The notes beneath the pieces were generated by a model. The model did not search any database. It saw nothing but the letters and a program-made list of their open reading frames with translations, and was not told the DNA's origin. A DNA stretch of 64,000 bases from an uncultured Nitrospira sp. (GTDB lineage: Bacteria > Nitrospirota > Nitrospiria > Nitrospirales > Nitrospiraceae). The translations under genes were made by a program, and so were the position numbers. Below, piece by piece: positions 53,160-62,341 of this stretch. How positions within the stretch are numbered: position 1 is the first letter of the stretch; every line of letters begins with the position of its first letter. The stretch is from NCBI GenBank assembly GCA_902500775.1, contig CABVRZ010000008.1, positions 1 to 64,000 of the forward strand, read 5' to 3'.

Positions 53160-53637
53160 CGACATCCAAGGTCAGGCGCTTTTCAAAGCACCGCAGTATT
53201 CCCTTCCGAAAACGCACGCCACCTGCGTCGTGGTAGCCCAATCTACGATAGAAACGTAGCGAGCGGGGATTGCCGGAAAATGCGTCGAGTCGAATGGCGT
53301 CGTATCCCTTGGCGCGCCCCCAGGTTTCTGCAAATTGCATGAGATTGGTCCCAATGCCTTGCCCTTGGTGTGGCGGACTCACCATAACTCGATGCACAAC
53401 CATGATCCGGCCTCCAGAGATCCTCCACTGCGTCATTGACCATTCGGAAGCTTGAAATTCATCGAGGGTCAGGGCACCAGCAAGGGTCGCTCCATGCTTG
53501 AAACCGAGATAGAGGGTCTCGGTGCGAATATCGGTCAAGAGTGTGCCGTATCCGGGATAGATCTCGTCCCACTGGTCAATTCCGACTTGCCGCATATCAG
53601 CGATGCAGTCTTGCAGCAACGCCTGGACCGCATCCAC
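53155..53637 (-). CDS. GNAT-family N-acetyltransferase
   Basis: An acetyltransferase of at least 160 aa. Seen: the GNAT core with VVHRVMVSPPHQGQGIGTNLM (acetyl-CoA P-loop, R/QxxGxG/A) and GYDAIRLDAFSGNPRSLRFYRRLGY. The annotated start is a GTG at 53637, but GNAT-like residues continue upstream (VIRLATEHD, to about 53667) with no ATG, GTG or TTG in frame; either CTG at 53667 is used or one base is missing near the out-of-frame ATG. The stop TAG lies in the inverted repeat of repeat A4. Substrate unknown. Second gene after another acetyltransferase. Confidence 0.82.
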   Translation of the reverse strand: MDAVQALLQDCIADMRQVGIDQWDEIYPGYGTLLTDIRTETLYLGFKHGATLAGALTLDEFQASEWSMTQWRISGGRIMVVHRVMVSPPHQGQGIGTNLMQFAETWGRAKGYDAIRLDAFSGNPRSLRFYRRLGYHDAGGVRFRKGILRCFEKRLTLDVG

Positions 53638-53703
53638 GTCGTGCTCCGTGGCAAGCCGTATGACCAGTTCATTGGTGATGTGGAGAATCTCCCTTTAGCT
53701 GGT

Positions 53704-54357
53704 TCATTTCGTGACCGAGATAGTTCTGGCAGATTGCTTGCTCCTGTCCCCAGAGAGCTTCAGACCGGGAACCCCCGATGAATGAGCCACATCGGCTTCC
53801 CATTGCCCATGCGTGAGACGATACAGGCAGTGTGTGCGAAGCACACTGCCTACGAGAACGCGCGGGTGCTCAAAGGTCTCGCCTGCGTGATGCATACCAA
53901 TTCTCTCCATGACGGTGCGTGAGCGGGTATTGCCCACCGCCGTAAAGGCGACGATTTCGGTCATGTGGAGTTGTGTGAACCCCACACGAAGCGCACCCTG
54001 TGCCGCTTCGGTCGCATAGCCACGACCCCAATGTTGTACCGCCAGCCGCCAACTGATCTCTATCGCTGGAGAAAACGGCAATTCAGATGCCGTCGGATGC
54101 AGGCCAACCATACCGATAAACTCCTGCCCGGTTCTGGTTTCTACAACCCAGAACCCCCACCCACGTTCGGAGATCAGGCGTTCACAACGATCGGCCATTG
54201 CGTCACTTTCTGCCTGGGTAAGGGTTGCTGGGAAAAATTCCATGACCCGTGGGTCGGCATTGAGGGCGGCGAATGGGTCTCGGTCTGCACTACGCCACTG
54301 CCGTAGCCGAAGACGATCCGTCACGATTTCGATGGTCTCTACTACGGGCTCAGACAT
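53704..54357 (-). CDS. RimJ/RimL-like N-acetyltransferase
   Basis: A 217-aa GNAT enzyme of the RimJ/RimL-like group (ETIEIVTDRLRLRQWRSAD, then ISWRLAVQHWGRGYATEAAQ and FTAVGNTRSRTVMERIGM). These acetylate N-termini or small amines. The start at 54357 (MSEPVV) opens the conserved domain; the frame extends to 54483. Located between a methyltransferase gene and another acetyltransferase gene on the same strand, spacing 61 bp and 66 bp, so the three may be one transcript. Confidence 0.85.
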   Translation of the reverse strand: MSEPVVETIEIVTDRLRLRQWRSADRDPFAALNADPRVMEFFPATLTQAESDAMADRCERLISERGWGFWVVETRTGQEFIGMVGLHPTASELPFSPAIEISWRLAVQHWGRGYATEAAQGALRVGFTQLHMTEIVAFTAVGNTRSRTVMERIGMHHAGETFEHPRVLVGSVLRTHCLYRLTHGQWEADVAHSSGVPGLKLSGDRSKQSARTISVTK

Positions 54358-54418
54358 GGGTTGCCGATCATGGAACCTTTGTGTAGCGAACCGTCTCACA
54401 GACAAGATGGGCTTTACC

Positions 54419-55015
54419 TCACCACCACGCAGGTCCACCGATCTTTTCAGCATCATAGTAATTGTTTTCGCCTTCATCGACATGCGTGCGGATCACCCGA
54501 AAACCGAGACGTCCGAGCGCGCGCGTGTACGCGATTCGACCGAGTGACCAACATTCGAGACCGGTGGTGACATCTCGCCAGGTTCCCATTTCGACAGGCG
54601 CCGTGAACAGAAAACGCCCTCCGCGCTCGAGGAGCTCCGATATCCGATGGAGGAAAGCCAGCTGGTCGTCCTGATGAAGCAGAAACACAAAGCCGATCGA
54701 GATGACCGCCTCGAATGTCCGCCCAAAGTAGGTACTATCCAATGCCGACGCGCATTGCGTGGGAATCATAGGGAAGCGCAGTCGAAACTGTTTCAGCAAT
54801 GTGGGAGAGCTATCGATCGCCCAGACCGGAAGCCCCGCATCCACGAGGACCTGCGTAATGGGATACCCTCCGCCACAAGCAATTTCGACGACGGGACTCC
54901 CGAACGGGAGAGACCTCGCCCAACGCTCAACAACATCAACCCCGACACGGGATCGATCTCGCACATCAAGATACTTCAGTGCCTGCATCTCATAGAAACG
55001 GCCTGCATCGATCAT
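54419..55015 (-). CDS. Class I SAM-dependent methyltransferase
   Basis: A 198-aa methyltransferase. Seen: motif I VVEIACGGGYPIT (about 43-54), the post-I acidic strand AIDSSPTLL and the later AVISIGFVFLLHQDDQ, the latter in the position of motif IV. Acceptor unknown. It precedes the RimJ-like acetyltransferase gene on the minus strand. The ATG at 55015 is used; 50 bp separate it from the cupin gene. Confidence 0.83.
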   Translation of the reverse strand: MIDAGRFYEMQALKYLDVRDRSRVGVDVVERWARSLPFGSPVVEIACGGGYPITQVLVDAGLPVWAIDSSPTLLKQFRLRFPMIPTQCASALDSTYFGRTFEAVISIGFVFLLHQDDQLAFLHRISELLERGGRFLFTAPVEMGTWRDVTTGLECWSLGRIAYTRALGRLGFRVIRTHVDEGENNYYDAEKIGGPAWW

Positions 55016-55065
55016 CCGGCTATGTCCTCCATGAAAAGATCAATGGCCACACCGAGAGACCCCGG

Positions 55066-55446
55066 CTAGACACGATGACTCTCACCCACGCGATTCGGAA
55101 ATGAGACTTCCAAGACCACACATCCCACATCTGTTTTGAATGGGCCGTGGGGTTCACCAGGAGGACGACTTGCGTAATGGCCTGCCTCAAGCCAGACCGT
55201 GAATGCGTGGTCGTACAAGCGTCCGCTCACGATGAACACTTCCTCAGGGTAGGGATGTGTTTTCCCTCCAAACCGTGATGTATCGGCGCCTGGGAGAAAA
55301 CGTGTCAGCCTGGTGTATTCACCAGTTTGCGGATCGATGCTGAGCGTCAATTCCTCAGCCATCCCTTCCAGACCACGGATGGGGCTCCACCGTTCACGAT
55401 TCTCCAGGTGCAAAGGATTCCAGTAGGTCGTCGTTGATTTCGGCAT
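55066..55446 (-). CDS. ChrR-like cupin-domain protein
   Basis: A 126-aa single-domain cupin. Seen: a first cupin motif GGKTHPYPEEVFIVSGRLYD (with E/H metal ligands) and a second GHYASRPPGEPHGPF. Such proteins bind Zn or Fe; some regulate sigma factors, others are enzymes. It is first in a possible cupin-methyltransferase-acetyltransferase-acetyltransferase run. Repeat C lies directly upstream. Confidence 0.82.
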   Translation of the reverse strand: MPKSTTTYWNPLHLENRERWSPIRGLEGMAEELTLSIDPQTGEYTRLTRFLPGADTSRFGGKTHPYPEEVFIVSGRLYDHAFTVWLEAGHYASRPPGEPHGPFKTDVGCVVLEVSFPNRVGESHRV

Positions 55447-55465
55447 TGGTGACCTCCTCGCGGCA

Positions 55466-55605
55466 TCTAACAGTCTGCTGAAAAACTCAATATGTGTGCT
55501 TCGACAAGCTCAGCACGAACGGAAAGCCTCAATAGTTTCAATGGCTGCCTCGTTCGTCCTGAGGCTCTCGAAGGATGAACGAAGGGGTTTTCAGCAGACT
55601 GCTAA
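55466..55605. repeat. Repeat C: inverted-repeat element with internal dyad
   Basis: Outer inverted repeats CTAACAGTCTGCTGAAAAAC and GTTTTCAGCAGACTGCTAAT resemble those of family A. Inside is a second dyad: TCGACAAGCTCAGCACGAAC facing GTTCGTCCTGAGGCTCTCGA. No gene. The inner sequence belongs to a type of palindromic repeat common in bacterial intergenic regions; here it may stabilise or end transcripts. The remainder of 55447-55800 shows no gene. Confidence 0.75.
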
Positions 55606-55800
55606 TTCCTGACGGCCGCCCCTGGTCCTAGGCACAGCTCGTCGCTAATGGGCGATGTGGATGATTTGGGCCGGTCATGCATGTCGGCCCGCATGACCCA
55701 CACTATGCAACTCCAGTTTACTTCCACAGTGCTGACAGTAGCGTGTGGTCATAAAGATTGCTCTTCCGTTCAGATGACTCTTTGTGACCGTTTGCAGCGT

Positions 55801-57603
55801 TCAGTTAGTTGATGTTCGCTTCAGCATGTACCCGGAATAACCCAAGACCTCCTCTCCCGCTTGCTGGAACACTTCGACCGTTTCCCCGCCACCGGCTCCC
55901 AGGCCCATCACAAGGGCCTCGGTGTCTGAGATAGGCGCTAACGCACAAGTGAGTTCAAAAGGAGTGGGCTTCCTGCCACGGGCGGATACCACCAAGAACC
56001 CCTCTTGATACGACAGGCGAATGTGGTCCGTATACGCCTCCTCGTCCCCTAGATTATTGATCTCATAGGTCCCAACCCGCTGGCGCCACGCATCAGGGAT
56101 CGGTACCGGAGCCAGTCGTTCTCCCACAACCATCCGTCGTGGGCTGCCTTGGCGAGCAATCAGTAAGTCTCGACCAGTGATAGTGGCGCGAGAAAACGTC
56201 ACACGAGCGAATGGGCCGAGATCGATCGGAAAAACGCCCAGCAATTTGTACTCGGCCCCAAGTTCTCGTCCGATTCGAGGCACCAGCCCAAGAGATTTCC
56301 CTGCGACATTGGCGTTCAGCGTCTCTCCACTCCTCGTCATATGTACCAATCCGACAATCGTACTGTACCATCCTTCATATCGTGCGAGCTCATCTGGTGA
56401 AAGCGGAATGGGCGGGACATCCGACTGCTGATGCTCTTCAGCTCGCTCCCCCGTCTTTGCTTCGCGTGCAGACTTGAGTAATTCAGCGGCAATCTGGTTC
56501 ACCGCTGCTTCACCAGTCGACGAGTTGCTGAGTACGACGACTCCCAGTTTCGACTCGGGCAACACCACAAGCTGGCTGTGAAACAACATCGTGCCCCCGC
56601 CGTGGTGTGCGACCGTTCCAACCTTCGGCAGGTCTAGTTCTCCCAAACTGCTGAGTACCCACCCCAACCCCATTCTTAAATCCAAATCCAGCGGGATGGT
56701 TTCGTTCTGCGATGACAACATCATGGCCAGTGTCTCGGGCTTCACAAGTTGACGATCCCCGGTTCGGCCTTGGGCGAAGACCATCCGAACGAGCCGTGCC
56801 AGATCAAGGACATTGGTATTGAGGCCTCCGGCTGGGATGTCTCGAAGGTTCGGTTCGGTGGCCTCTTTTCCCTTCCGGTAGCCATGCGACATAAGCAACG
56901 ATGCTGACACTCCGGTCTCGATCGATGCCGTGGTCATTCCTAAGGGCTGGAATAGGGCATGCGATACGTACGCGGTATATGGTTCACCGCTCACGCGTTC
57001 GATCACTTGTCCGAGGATCGTCATGCCGAGATTGGAGTAGGAAAAAATAGAGTTGGGTGGGTGAAGGACAAAACTCTCTTTGAGATCGCCCAGCACGGTT
57101 GCGTAGGGCTTCGGGTTGGGTGACCACATCCCTCGAAGCATGTCGCGTGGGAGACCGCTGTGATGCGTGAGTATGTGACGGATGGTGATGGGCGCAGCAT
57201 CGGGGAAACGGGTCTTAAACGAAAACTCCGGCAGATAGGCCTTGATCGGTTTATCAATATCTACCAGTCCGCGTTCTTGCAGTTGCATGATGGCGGTGGC
57301 TGTGAAGAGTTTGGTAATCGATCCGGCTCGATAGAGCGTTTCCGGCGTGGCCGGCACGTTGTGCGCCTGGTCGGCATACCCAAACCCTTCCGCCCAGACG
57401 ACGCGCTGATCATCGATCAACGCCAGACTCAAACCAGTGACATCGTGCTGCTTCACCTGCTGCTGAACGAACCAGCGGATGTATTCTTTCGTGTATTCAT
57501 AGTTGCCGGGTTGCTTGGTCTCCGGCTTGGGTGGAGGGCTACTGACGCATCCGGCGACCAGCGCAAGGAAACACGGGAACCAAATCCATCGTCGCGACAT
57601 CAT
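55801..57603 (-). CDS. Class C beta-lactamase-like serine hydrolase, lipoprotein
   Basis: A 600-aa lipoprotein (lipobox LVAGC, Cys near residue 19). The serine-hydrolase domain has SITK (S95/K98 in this numbering) as SxxK, YSN near 189 and HHGGG in place of KTG. The C-terminal region (about 400-600) is the lipocalin-like domain found in many class C-like peptidases. Such enzymes act on peptidoglycan peptides or esters; true beta-lactam resistance is not implied. The start at 57603 sits 8 nt from an AGGAGG; the two earlier ATG-like codons are too close to it. Stop at 55801. Confidence 0.88.
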   Translation of the reverse strand: MMSRRWIWFPCFLALVAGCVSSPPPKPETKQPGNYEYTKEYIRWFVQQQVKQHDVTGLSLALIDDQRVVWAEGFGYADQAHNVPATPETLYRAGSITKLFTATAIMQLQERGLVDIDKPIKAYLPEFSFKTRFPDAAPITIRHILTHHSGLPRDMLRGMWSPNPKPYATVLGDLKESFVLHPPNSIFSYSNLGMTILGQVIERVSGEPYTAYVSHALFQPLGMTTASIETGVSASLLMSHGYRKGKEATEPNLRDIPAGGLNTNVLDLARLVRMVFAQGRTGDRQLVKPETLAMMLSSQNETIPLDLDLRMGLGWVLSSLGELDLPKVGTVAHHGGGTMLFHSQLVVLPESKLGVVVLSNSSTGEAAVNQIAAELLKSAREAKTGERAEEHQQSDVPPIPLSPDELARYEGWYSTIVGLVHMTRSGETLNANVAGKSLGLVPRIGRELGAEYKLLGVFPIDLGPFARVTFSRATITGRDLLIARQGSPRRMVVGERLAPVPIPDAWRQRVGTYEINNLGDEEAYTDHIRLSYQEGFLVVSARGRKPTPFELTCALAPISDTEALVMGLGAGGGETVEVFQQAGEEVLGYSGYMLKRTSTN

Positions 57604-57970
57604 CTTCATGACCTCCTAGACGGAGCATCAACGGGTGAGATTTCTCAGGTCCATCCGCGTAGCGGTCTTTTCGTTTGAAACATACAGATAGTCCATTGGA
57701 ACGTATGCGTCGCCGGAGCACTCGCCTATCCATTTTCTCCGATGACTCTTGAACAGCAGATTAATCGGAAACTGCGTGCTGGAAAACCCTTTAATACGAA
57801 CGTCCGGTACGTGAATCGGGGCTGCGCATAGGAGGCCAAGAAACTCATTGCAGCGAGGATCGCTAAACTCTGTACCACAAATACAGGCTACTCTCTTCGG
57901 TGTGGGACACACAAGCTCGGTTGTTGGTGTGTATCGCAAGAACACTATTCGAAGGAGCAACATCCAGCTG
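57604..57970. other. Gap with a doubtful minus-strand ORF
   Basis: 367 bp between the serine hydrolase start and the methyltransferase-like stop. A frame from 57963 to 57628 (112 codons; several Cys, CICGTEF) is open but lacks a ribosome-binding site and resembles nothing I know. It could be a degraded gene. No other element seen. Confidence 0.3.
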
Positions 57971-58663
57971 CTATGTGAGACCTGCTCGCTTGATGCACAA
58001 CATCTGGTTCCCGCCGCGTTGGAGCTCGTAGAGCACAGTGCGCATTTCACACTGATAGCCACTGCTTGCGAGGTCCTCAAGAAGCGGCATGAGATAGGGA
58101 GACGGTTTCAGCGCAAGAGTGAGCAGGGGGAACACTCGGACTTCCGCTGCAACTCGCAACAGCTCAAAGAGAGCGGCACGGTGAAACTCATAGGAGAAAT
58201 GATCCGAATACAAAAATAAGAAGTGCGAGCAAAGGGCGATCTCAAATCGTTTGTCAGAATAATCCAATCGAGGAAGCTCACCGATGACGTACCGACCACC
58301 GGCTTTCCCTTGTTCGTAGTCGGCGAGGAATTGCATGAGCGTCTGAATACGACGCGCTCGCAGCTGTTCGGGTGACTGGTGGAACGTCCAGACCCAATCG
58401 TTCGCCGTCTCCTCGACCTGCCGCATAATCTCATCGACAACCGCATAGAACCGTCGCTCAATCTCAGCGGCCGAGAACACATACAACGGATCTACGGACA
58501 TCACGCGCTTTCCCAGAGCCTGCATCTCAGCATTGAAACTGGCCGGGCCGTCCGCTACGCCAATGATCTCACTGTCTAAATCATCGGGAGACAAGGAAAA
58601 CATCGCTCGATATTCATCGAGAGAGCGACCGAAGGGAACCACCTGATCCAACTGCATGGCCAT
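57971..58663 (-). CDS. Methyltransferase-like protein of unknown substrate
   Basis: A 230-aa protein that resembles a group annotated as SAM-dependent methyltransferases: VIGVADGPASFNAEM (motif I-like with D-G), SVDPLYVFSAAEIE (post-I acidic), RYVIGELPRLDYSDKRFEIALCSHFLFLYS (motif IV/V region). The Gly-rich loop is shorter than usual. Substrate unknown. It starts 12 bp after the metallo-hydrolase stop on the same strand, so the two are co-transcribed. Confidence 0.75.
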   Translation of the reverse strand: MAMQLDQVVPFGRSLDEYRAMFSLSPDDLDSEIIGVADGPASFNAEMQALGKRVMSVDPLYVFSAAEIERRFYAVVDEIMRQVEETANDWVWTFHQSPEQLRARRIQTLMQFLADYEQGKAGGRYVIGELPRLDYSDKRFEIALCSHFLFLYSDHFSYEFHRAALFELLRVAAEVRVFPLLTLALKPSPYLMPLLEDLASSGYQCEMRTVLYELQRGGNQMLCIKRAGLT

Positions 58664-58675
58664 GGGAGTCTGTTA

Positions 58676-59713
58676 TTAGGAACGAAGCGCCACAGTTCGG
58701 TACAACAGGTACAACAACAGAAAGCCCATGGTCGCAACCAGCAGACCCGCCCATTTGGACCAGAAGAGTGGGGGATCGACCAGGGGCGTCGTATAAATGT
58801 ACAAATCACCATTCTGATAGACCCGCCACGGGATACCCGGAGCAAGATAATGGGCCGCATACCGGTACGAGGCTGTCCCCTTGATGATCTTGTCCAGTTC
58901 ACGATCGAGCAGAACTACCCAGTCACGATCAAACCGTGGGAGACCATGTGCGCCGAAGAACAGCGTGTCGACATTGGTGAGGTGTAACAATCGCGTGCTG
59001 TTCTCCTTGTACGCCGTCAGATCGGACCCCGATGCAAAAGCGATAAGGCCCCCCAGATGTCGATAGACGAAATCGCCGGTGAAGATCTGATTACGGTGCC
59101 GATCGAACAACAGGACCGACTCCATGGTATGGCCTGGCAAATTGAAAACCTCGACGGTCCGGCCTCCAAGATCGAGTCCTGCACCATCCGCGACGAGCTG
59201 CGCAACCTTGAGCGGTCGCCAATCCATTCCGTGTGACTCCAATGGACTGATCGTATACACCCCGTCTTTGATATCGGCCCGAATGTCCGGACGGTCGATA
59301 AGGGTGACCGCGTCAAACCCAACGGCATCAGCAATATGATCATTGTGAAAGTGGGAGAGAATCAGCGAGATCGGCTTGTTGTCTGTGTAACGCTCAGCCA
59401 CCTCACGCATGGATCGAGAACCAACCGGGCGCTCGCCGCTCCCTGCATCGAACATGAGCGCTCGAGTCTCTCCGATGATCAGGTACGACGTGTTGTACTG
59501 AGAAGATTTTGGTTCGTTGATGGCAAAGGTCTGTGCATCGATCGCTTCGACCGCATACCAGTCATCAATCATGTGCGACGCAGAGCTGTAGGTCTCTCCT
59601 TGGTGAATGTCGCCAAAGACGTCTACGGGTTCGGCAATCCTCTCCACGCAACCGGTCACAGTGGAGCTCGCCATCATGACCGCTAGGATCAATATGAATG
59701 TCGCCTCGCGCAT
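58676..59713 (-). CDS. Metallo-beta-lactamase-fold hydrolase, membrane-anchored
   Basis: A 345-aa MBL-fold protein. The N-terminus (MREATFILILAVMM, STVTGC) is a lipoprotein-type signal and the last 25 residues (WAGLLVATMGFLLLYLLY) form a membrane helix. Seen: HFHNDH (about 121-126), then LPGHTMESV and GDFVYRHLGG, the metal-ligand motifs of glyoxalase-II-like enzymes. The domain is extracytoplasmic. Substrate unknown. The start at 59713 is chosen for the signal; the frame is open to 59821. Paired with the methyltransferase-like gene. Confidence 0.85.
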   Translation of the reverse strand: MREATFILILAVMMASSTVTGCVERIAEPVDVFGDIHQGETYSSASHMIDDWYAVEAIDAQTFAINEPKSSQYNTSYLIIGETRALMFDAGSGERPVGSRSMREVAERYTDNKPISLILSHFHNDHIADAVGFDAVTLIDRPDIRADIKDGVYTISPLESHGMDWRPLKVAQLVADGAGLDLGGRTVEVFNLPGHTMESVLLFDRHRNQIFTGDFVYRHLGGLIAFASGSDLTAYKENSTRLLHLTNVDTLFFGAHGLPRFDRDWVVLLDRELDKIIKGTASYRYAAHYLAPGIPWRVYQNGDLYIYTTPLVDPPLFWSKWAGLLVATMGFLLLYLLYRTVALRS

Positions 59714-60050
59714 AAAAGGCACTTGTTCCTGTCGCGGCAATGGCCGTTCCACACGACACCACAACGCCTCTGCAACATAGGTGGCCATGGCACATGCCAC
59801 GCGAACGAATTTCAGCGGCATTCACCCGACAAGGCTGTACGCCGGACACATCAAGCTACTATCTTGAATGTGGGATAAAAAGTCTAGCCCGCATGGCTCA
59901 CAAGACCGTTGGGAGGGTGTCCCACGGTTCCACAGCCGTGGCTTCCTGCGTAGGCAAGTGAATCCCGTTTCTAAGACACTCGCACTCTCAGAGCTTGGTC
60001 GTCATTGACGAGGCTCAGTGCGGAGAGTAGCCTGGCAGATGGAGACCACC
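59714..60050. other. Divergent intergenic region, nothing identified
   Basis: 337 bp between the metallo-hydrolase (minus) and the acetyltransferase (plus). Short frames without ribosome-binding sites. Both promoters should lie here. Confidence 0.4.
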
Positions 60051-60521
60051 ATGACAGTCCAGATTGCTCGCGCTGGAATTCAGGACGCGGATGTCATTGC
60101 CACCATGGTGGGTGAACTCTTGCATGACATCATGGCTGCGGTGAATAACAAGGTCTTTGGCTTTCATCATGCCGACACGGTGGGTCGTGCTCGCACGTGG
60201 ATGAAGGACGGTCTGTACACTGTCTTACTCGCGCACCTGGATTCCACGCCGGTAGGATTTCTGGCTCTGTACGAGAGCTATGCCCTCTACACGGAGGGTG
60301 TGTATGGAACGATCCCGGAGTTCTATGTCCGATCGCCACATCGCTCACAAGGAATTGGATCCGCACTCCTGGCCGAGGCCAAACAGACTGGTCGGGTACA
60401 GGGCTGGAAGCGTCTCGAAGTGACAACACCTCCTTTGCCGCAATTCGATCGGTCTCTGAGCTTCTATCAACGAAACGGGTTCACCATCTCCGGCGGACGG
60501 AAGTTGAAACTGATCCTATGA
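60051..60521 (+). CDS. GNAT-family N-acetyltransferase
   Basis: A 156-aa GNAT enzyme. Seen: VQIARAGIQDADVIATMVGEL (N-terminal strand-helix), YGTIPEFYVRSPHRSQGIGSALLAEA (acetyl-CoA P-loop) and FDRSLSFYQRNGF near the end. The start at 60051 follows GGAGACC; an upstream GTG (60018) lacks support. Overlaps the C39-like gene as ATGA, so the two act or are expressed together. Confidence 0.87.
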   Translation: MTVQIARAGIQDADVIATMVGELLHDIMAAVNNKVFGFHHADTVGRARTWMKDGLYTVLLAHLDSTPVGFLALYESYALYTEGVYGTIPEFYVRSPHRSQGIGSALLAEAKQTGRVQGWKRLEVTTPPLPQFDRSLSFYQRNGFTISGGRKLKLIL

Positions 60522-60928
60522 TGAAGCCGGTGATTCAGCTGGAGAGAACTGGATGTGGGATCGCCAGCGTCGCCGCGCTCGCCAGTGTGAGCTACACCGC
60601 CGCAAAGCAAGTGGCCGATCGGATGGGCGTCCGAGCGACGGACAGCCGCTTATGGTCAGAGACCACTCACGTGCGTCGACTCCTGAAGCAATATCGGCTT
60701 CGGGCATCAACAAGGGAATTACCATTTGCCTCTTGGGATGCACTGCCGAATCGAGCGCTCCTGGCTATCAAGTGGCATCGCATCACCGATCGGGCATTTT
60801 GGCATTGGGTTGTTTTTATCCGAGATGTGAGTGGACCCTACGTGTTGGATTCAAAGCGGAACCTGAAGCGGCATGTGCGGATGGATTTTGGGCGCATGAA
60901 GCCGAGGTGGTTTATTGAAGTTCAGTGA
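60518..60928 (+). CDS. C39-like cysteine-peptidase-fold protein
   Basis: A 136-aa papain-like fold protein. Seen: ERTGCGIASVAALA with the nucleophile Cys near residue 13, FWHWVVFIRD with the His, and YVLDSKRN with an Asp, the C39 peptidase-like triad. C39 domains cleave double-Gly leaders when fused to transporters; a stand-alone domain beside an acetyltransferase is different, so the substrate is open. Two adjacent ATGs (60518, 60521) are possible starts. Confidence 0.8.
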   Translation: MMKPVIQLERTGCGIASVAALASVSYTAAKQVADRMGVRATDSRLWSETTHVRRLLKQYRLRASTRELPFASWDALPNRALLAIKWHRITDRAFWHWVVFIRDVSGPYVLDSKRNLKRHVRMDFGRMKPRWFIEVQ

Positions 60929-61191
60929 GAGGCTCGCCTTCCGGCAACGAAAGGATCAACCGTCGGCATCCAAGACAGGACTTTGCTCTCATCGAGTCAC
61001 TACCAGTACGCATTGGGAGCTTCGGAGAATCGTTCCTGCCGCTCTGTGAGAGCACGTCGAGTCCTGGCTCAGCAAAGAAGGCAGGGTCTTTGCCGACCTC
61101 GCCTTCCCTTACTAACCCCCGTTAGTGGACGCGATGGGCTTGTGAAGTCTTAGCAGCCGCATTCATTGGAGAGGCGGAGATTGACCGGCCC

Positions 61192-61704
61192 GTGCAGATC
61201 TTACACGCAGCAGTTCTCTACTTTCTTCTGGTCTTTGGAGCGGGATTCGTACTGGGAGTCGGGCGGGTTCTTCTCGTTGTTCCACTACTCGGTGAGAGAG
61301 CTGCCGAGCTGATAGAAATGCCGCTGATGCTCGCCGTGATTGTCGCAACAGCAAGATGGGTGGTCCATCACAAGCTGGATGGTCGGAAGTCTTCGGCACT
61401 GTCCGTTGGCTTCATGGCCATGAGCTTCGTCTTGCTCGCTGACCTGACTGTGGGGATATGGCTGCGTGGAATGTCACCAGTCGAGGTATTCCTGAACCGA
61501 GACCCTGTGTCAGGTACTGCCTACTACGCGGCTCTTCTGCTCTTTGCCGTCATGCCGACCATTCTTACTCGTCTCCGACATGGCGAGTCTCTAAGATGCA
61601 CACCCTTAGAACAGCGGGTGATGCGGAGCGGACGAGAACGGGGTCGCAGCCGGCACCTCTCCGGCATTGCCAAGAAATCGCCAGTTCTCACCGTCTTTGA
61701 CTAA
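61192..61704 (+). CDS. Unknown four-helix membrane protein
   Basis: A 170-aa membrane protein with helices near residues 5-25, 40-58, 70-90 and 108-126, starting at a GTG (61192). The last 33 codons overlap the converging NTF2-like gene, and their composition is no longer membrane-like, so the genuine end may have been extended by loss of an earlier stop. Family not named with confidence. Confidence 0.65.
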   Translation: MQILHAAVLYFLLVFGAGFVLGVGRVLLVVPLLGERAAELIEMPLMLAVIVATARWVVHHKLDGRKSSALSVGFMAMSFVLLADLTVGIWLRGMSPVEVFLNRDPVSGTAYYAALLLFAVMPTILTRLRHGESLRCTPLEQRVMRSGRERGRSRHLSGIAKKSPVLTVFD

Positions 61705-62187
61705 ATAGTGAACCTCGCGGAACCAGCTGTCGAGGGTCACTCGCTTTCCGCTCTGTTCATCGGTGCCATACAGCCCTCCGGTGCAAGTCACCTCAACTCG
61801 TAGCTTCCCATCCACAGTCAGTACCTTGATGTCGGAAAACAAATGGAGCGACTCAAGGGCCCTGTAGTGCTCGAACACTTCGCTCCAAACCCGCCGGACG
61901 TCGGCTTGTTTCAACCCGTGGTAGTCGTAAGACGGAGCATAAAACTGCATGAGCCTATCGATCTCTTCTTGTTGTAGCCCAGATTCTGCTCGCTGAAATG
62001 CTGCAACGACCCCTTCTACCACCGGATGATGCAGCAAACTGTTTTGTCCACTGATCTTCTTGCCTTCCACGAGCAGCACCGTCTCCGGCAATACCTGCAC
62101 CTTGGCCCACAGCAGACCAGGTGTGAGCGTACAGAAGACGATCACACCCCGTACAAGCAAGGCCCATGTGCCTCGTTTACTTGTCAT
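61606..62187 (-). CDS. Exported NTF2/SnoaL-like protein
   Basis: A 193-aa protein with a signal peptide (MTSKRGTWALLVRGVIVFCT, cleavage near LLWAK) and an NTF2-like fold: helix AAFQRAESGLQQEEIDRLMQFY, then strands (YDYHGL, RVEVTCTGGLYG, VHYLVKDGENWRFLG). Such cone-shaped domains bind small ligands or act as enzymes. Function unknown. It overlaps the converging membrane gene by 99 bp. Confidence 0.78.
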   Translation of the reverse strand: MTSKRGTWALLVRGVIVFCTLTPGLLWAKVQVLPETVLLVEGKKISGQNSLLHHPVVEGVVAAFQRAESGLQQEEIDRLMQFYAPSYDYHGLKQADVRRVWSEVFEHYRALESLHLFSDIKVLTVDGKLRVEVTCTGGLYGTDEQSGKRVTLDSWFREVHYLVKDGENWRFLGNAGEVPAATPFSSAPHHPLF

Positions 62188-62253
62188 GTTGCCACCATGG
62201 AGTCATCGCAGCCATCTCGTTTTCTCGTATCTTGTTCAGGTTCATGGCATCTC

Positions 62254-62273
62254 CACCCTGACGCATCAGGGTG
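62254..62273. terminator. Hairpin between two minus-strand genes
   Basis: CACCCTGA (62254-62261) pairs with TCAGGGTG (62266-62273) around a 4-nt loop. It lies about 70 bp after the stop of the L7/L12-like gene and 67 bp before the NTF2-like start. No T-run, so only a possible terminator. Confidence 0.42.
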
Positions 62274-62341
62274 ACATGTTTCTGAGATGGTACAACCCAC
62301 TCCTCGTACGCTCACTATGAGCAAAGTTTCTGCCCACTTGT

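Noticed and set aside
57628-57963. Minus-strand 112-codon ORF between the serine hydrolase and the methyltransferase-like gene.
   Set aside because: No start signal or known homologue; kept only as a doubtful frame in the gap entry.
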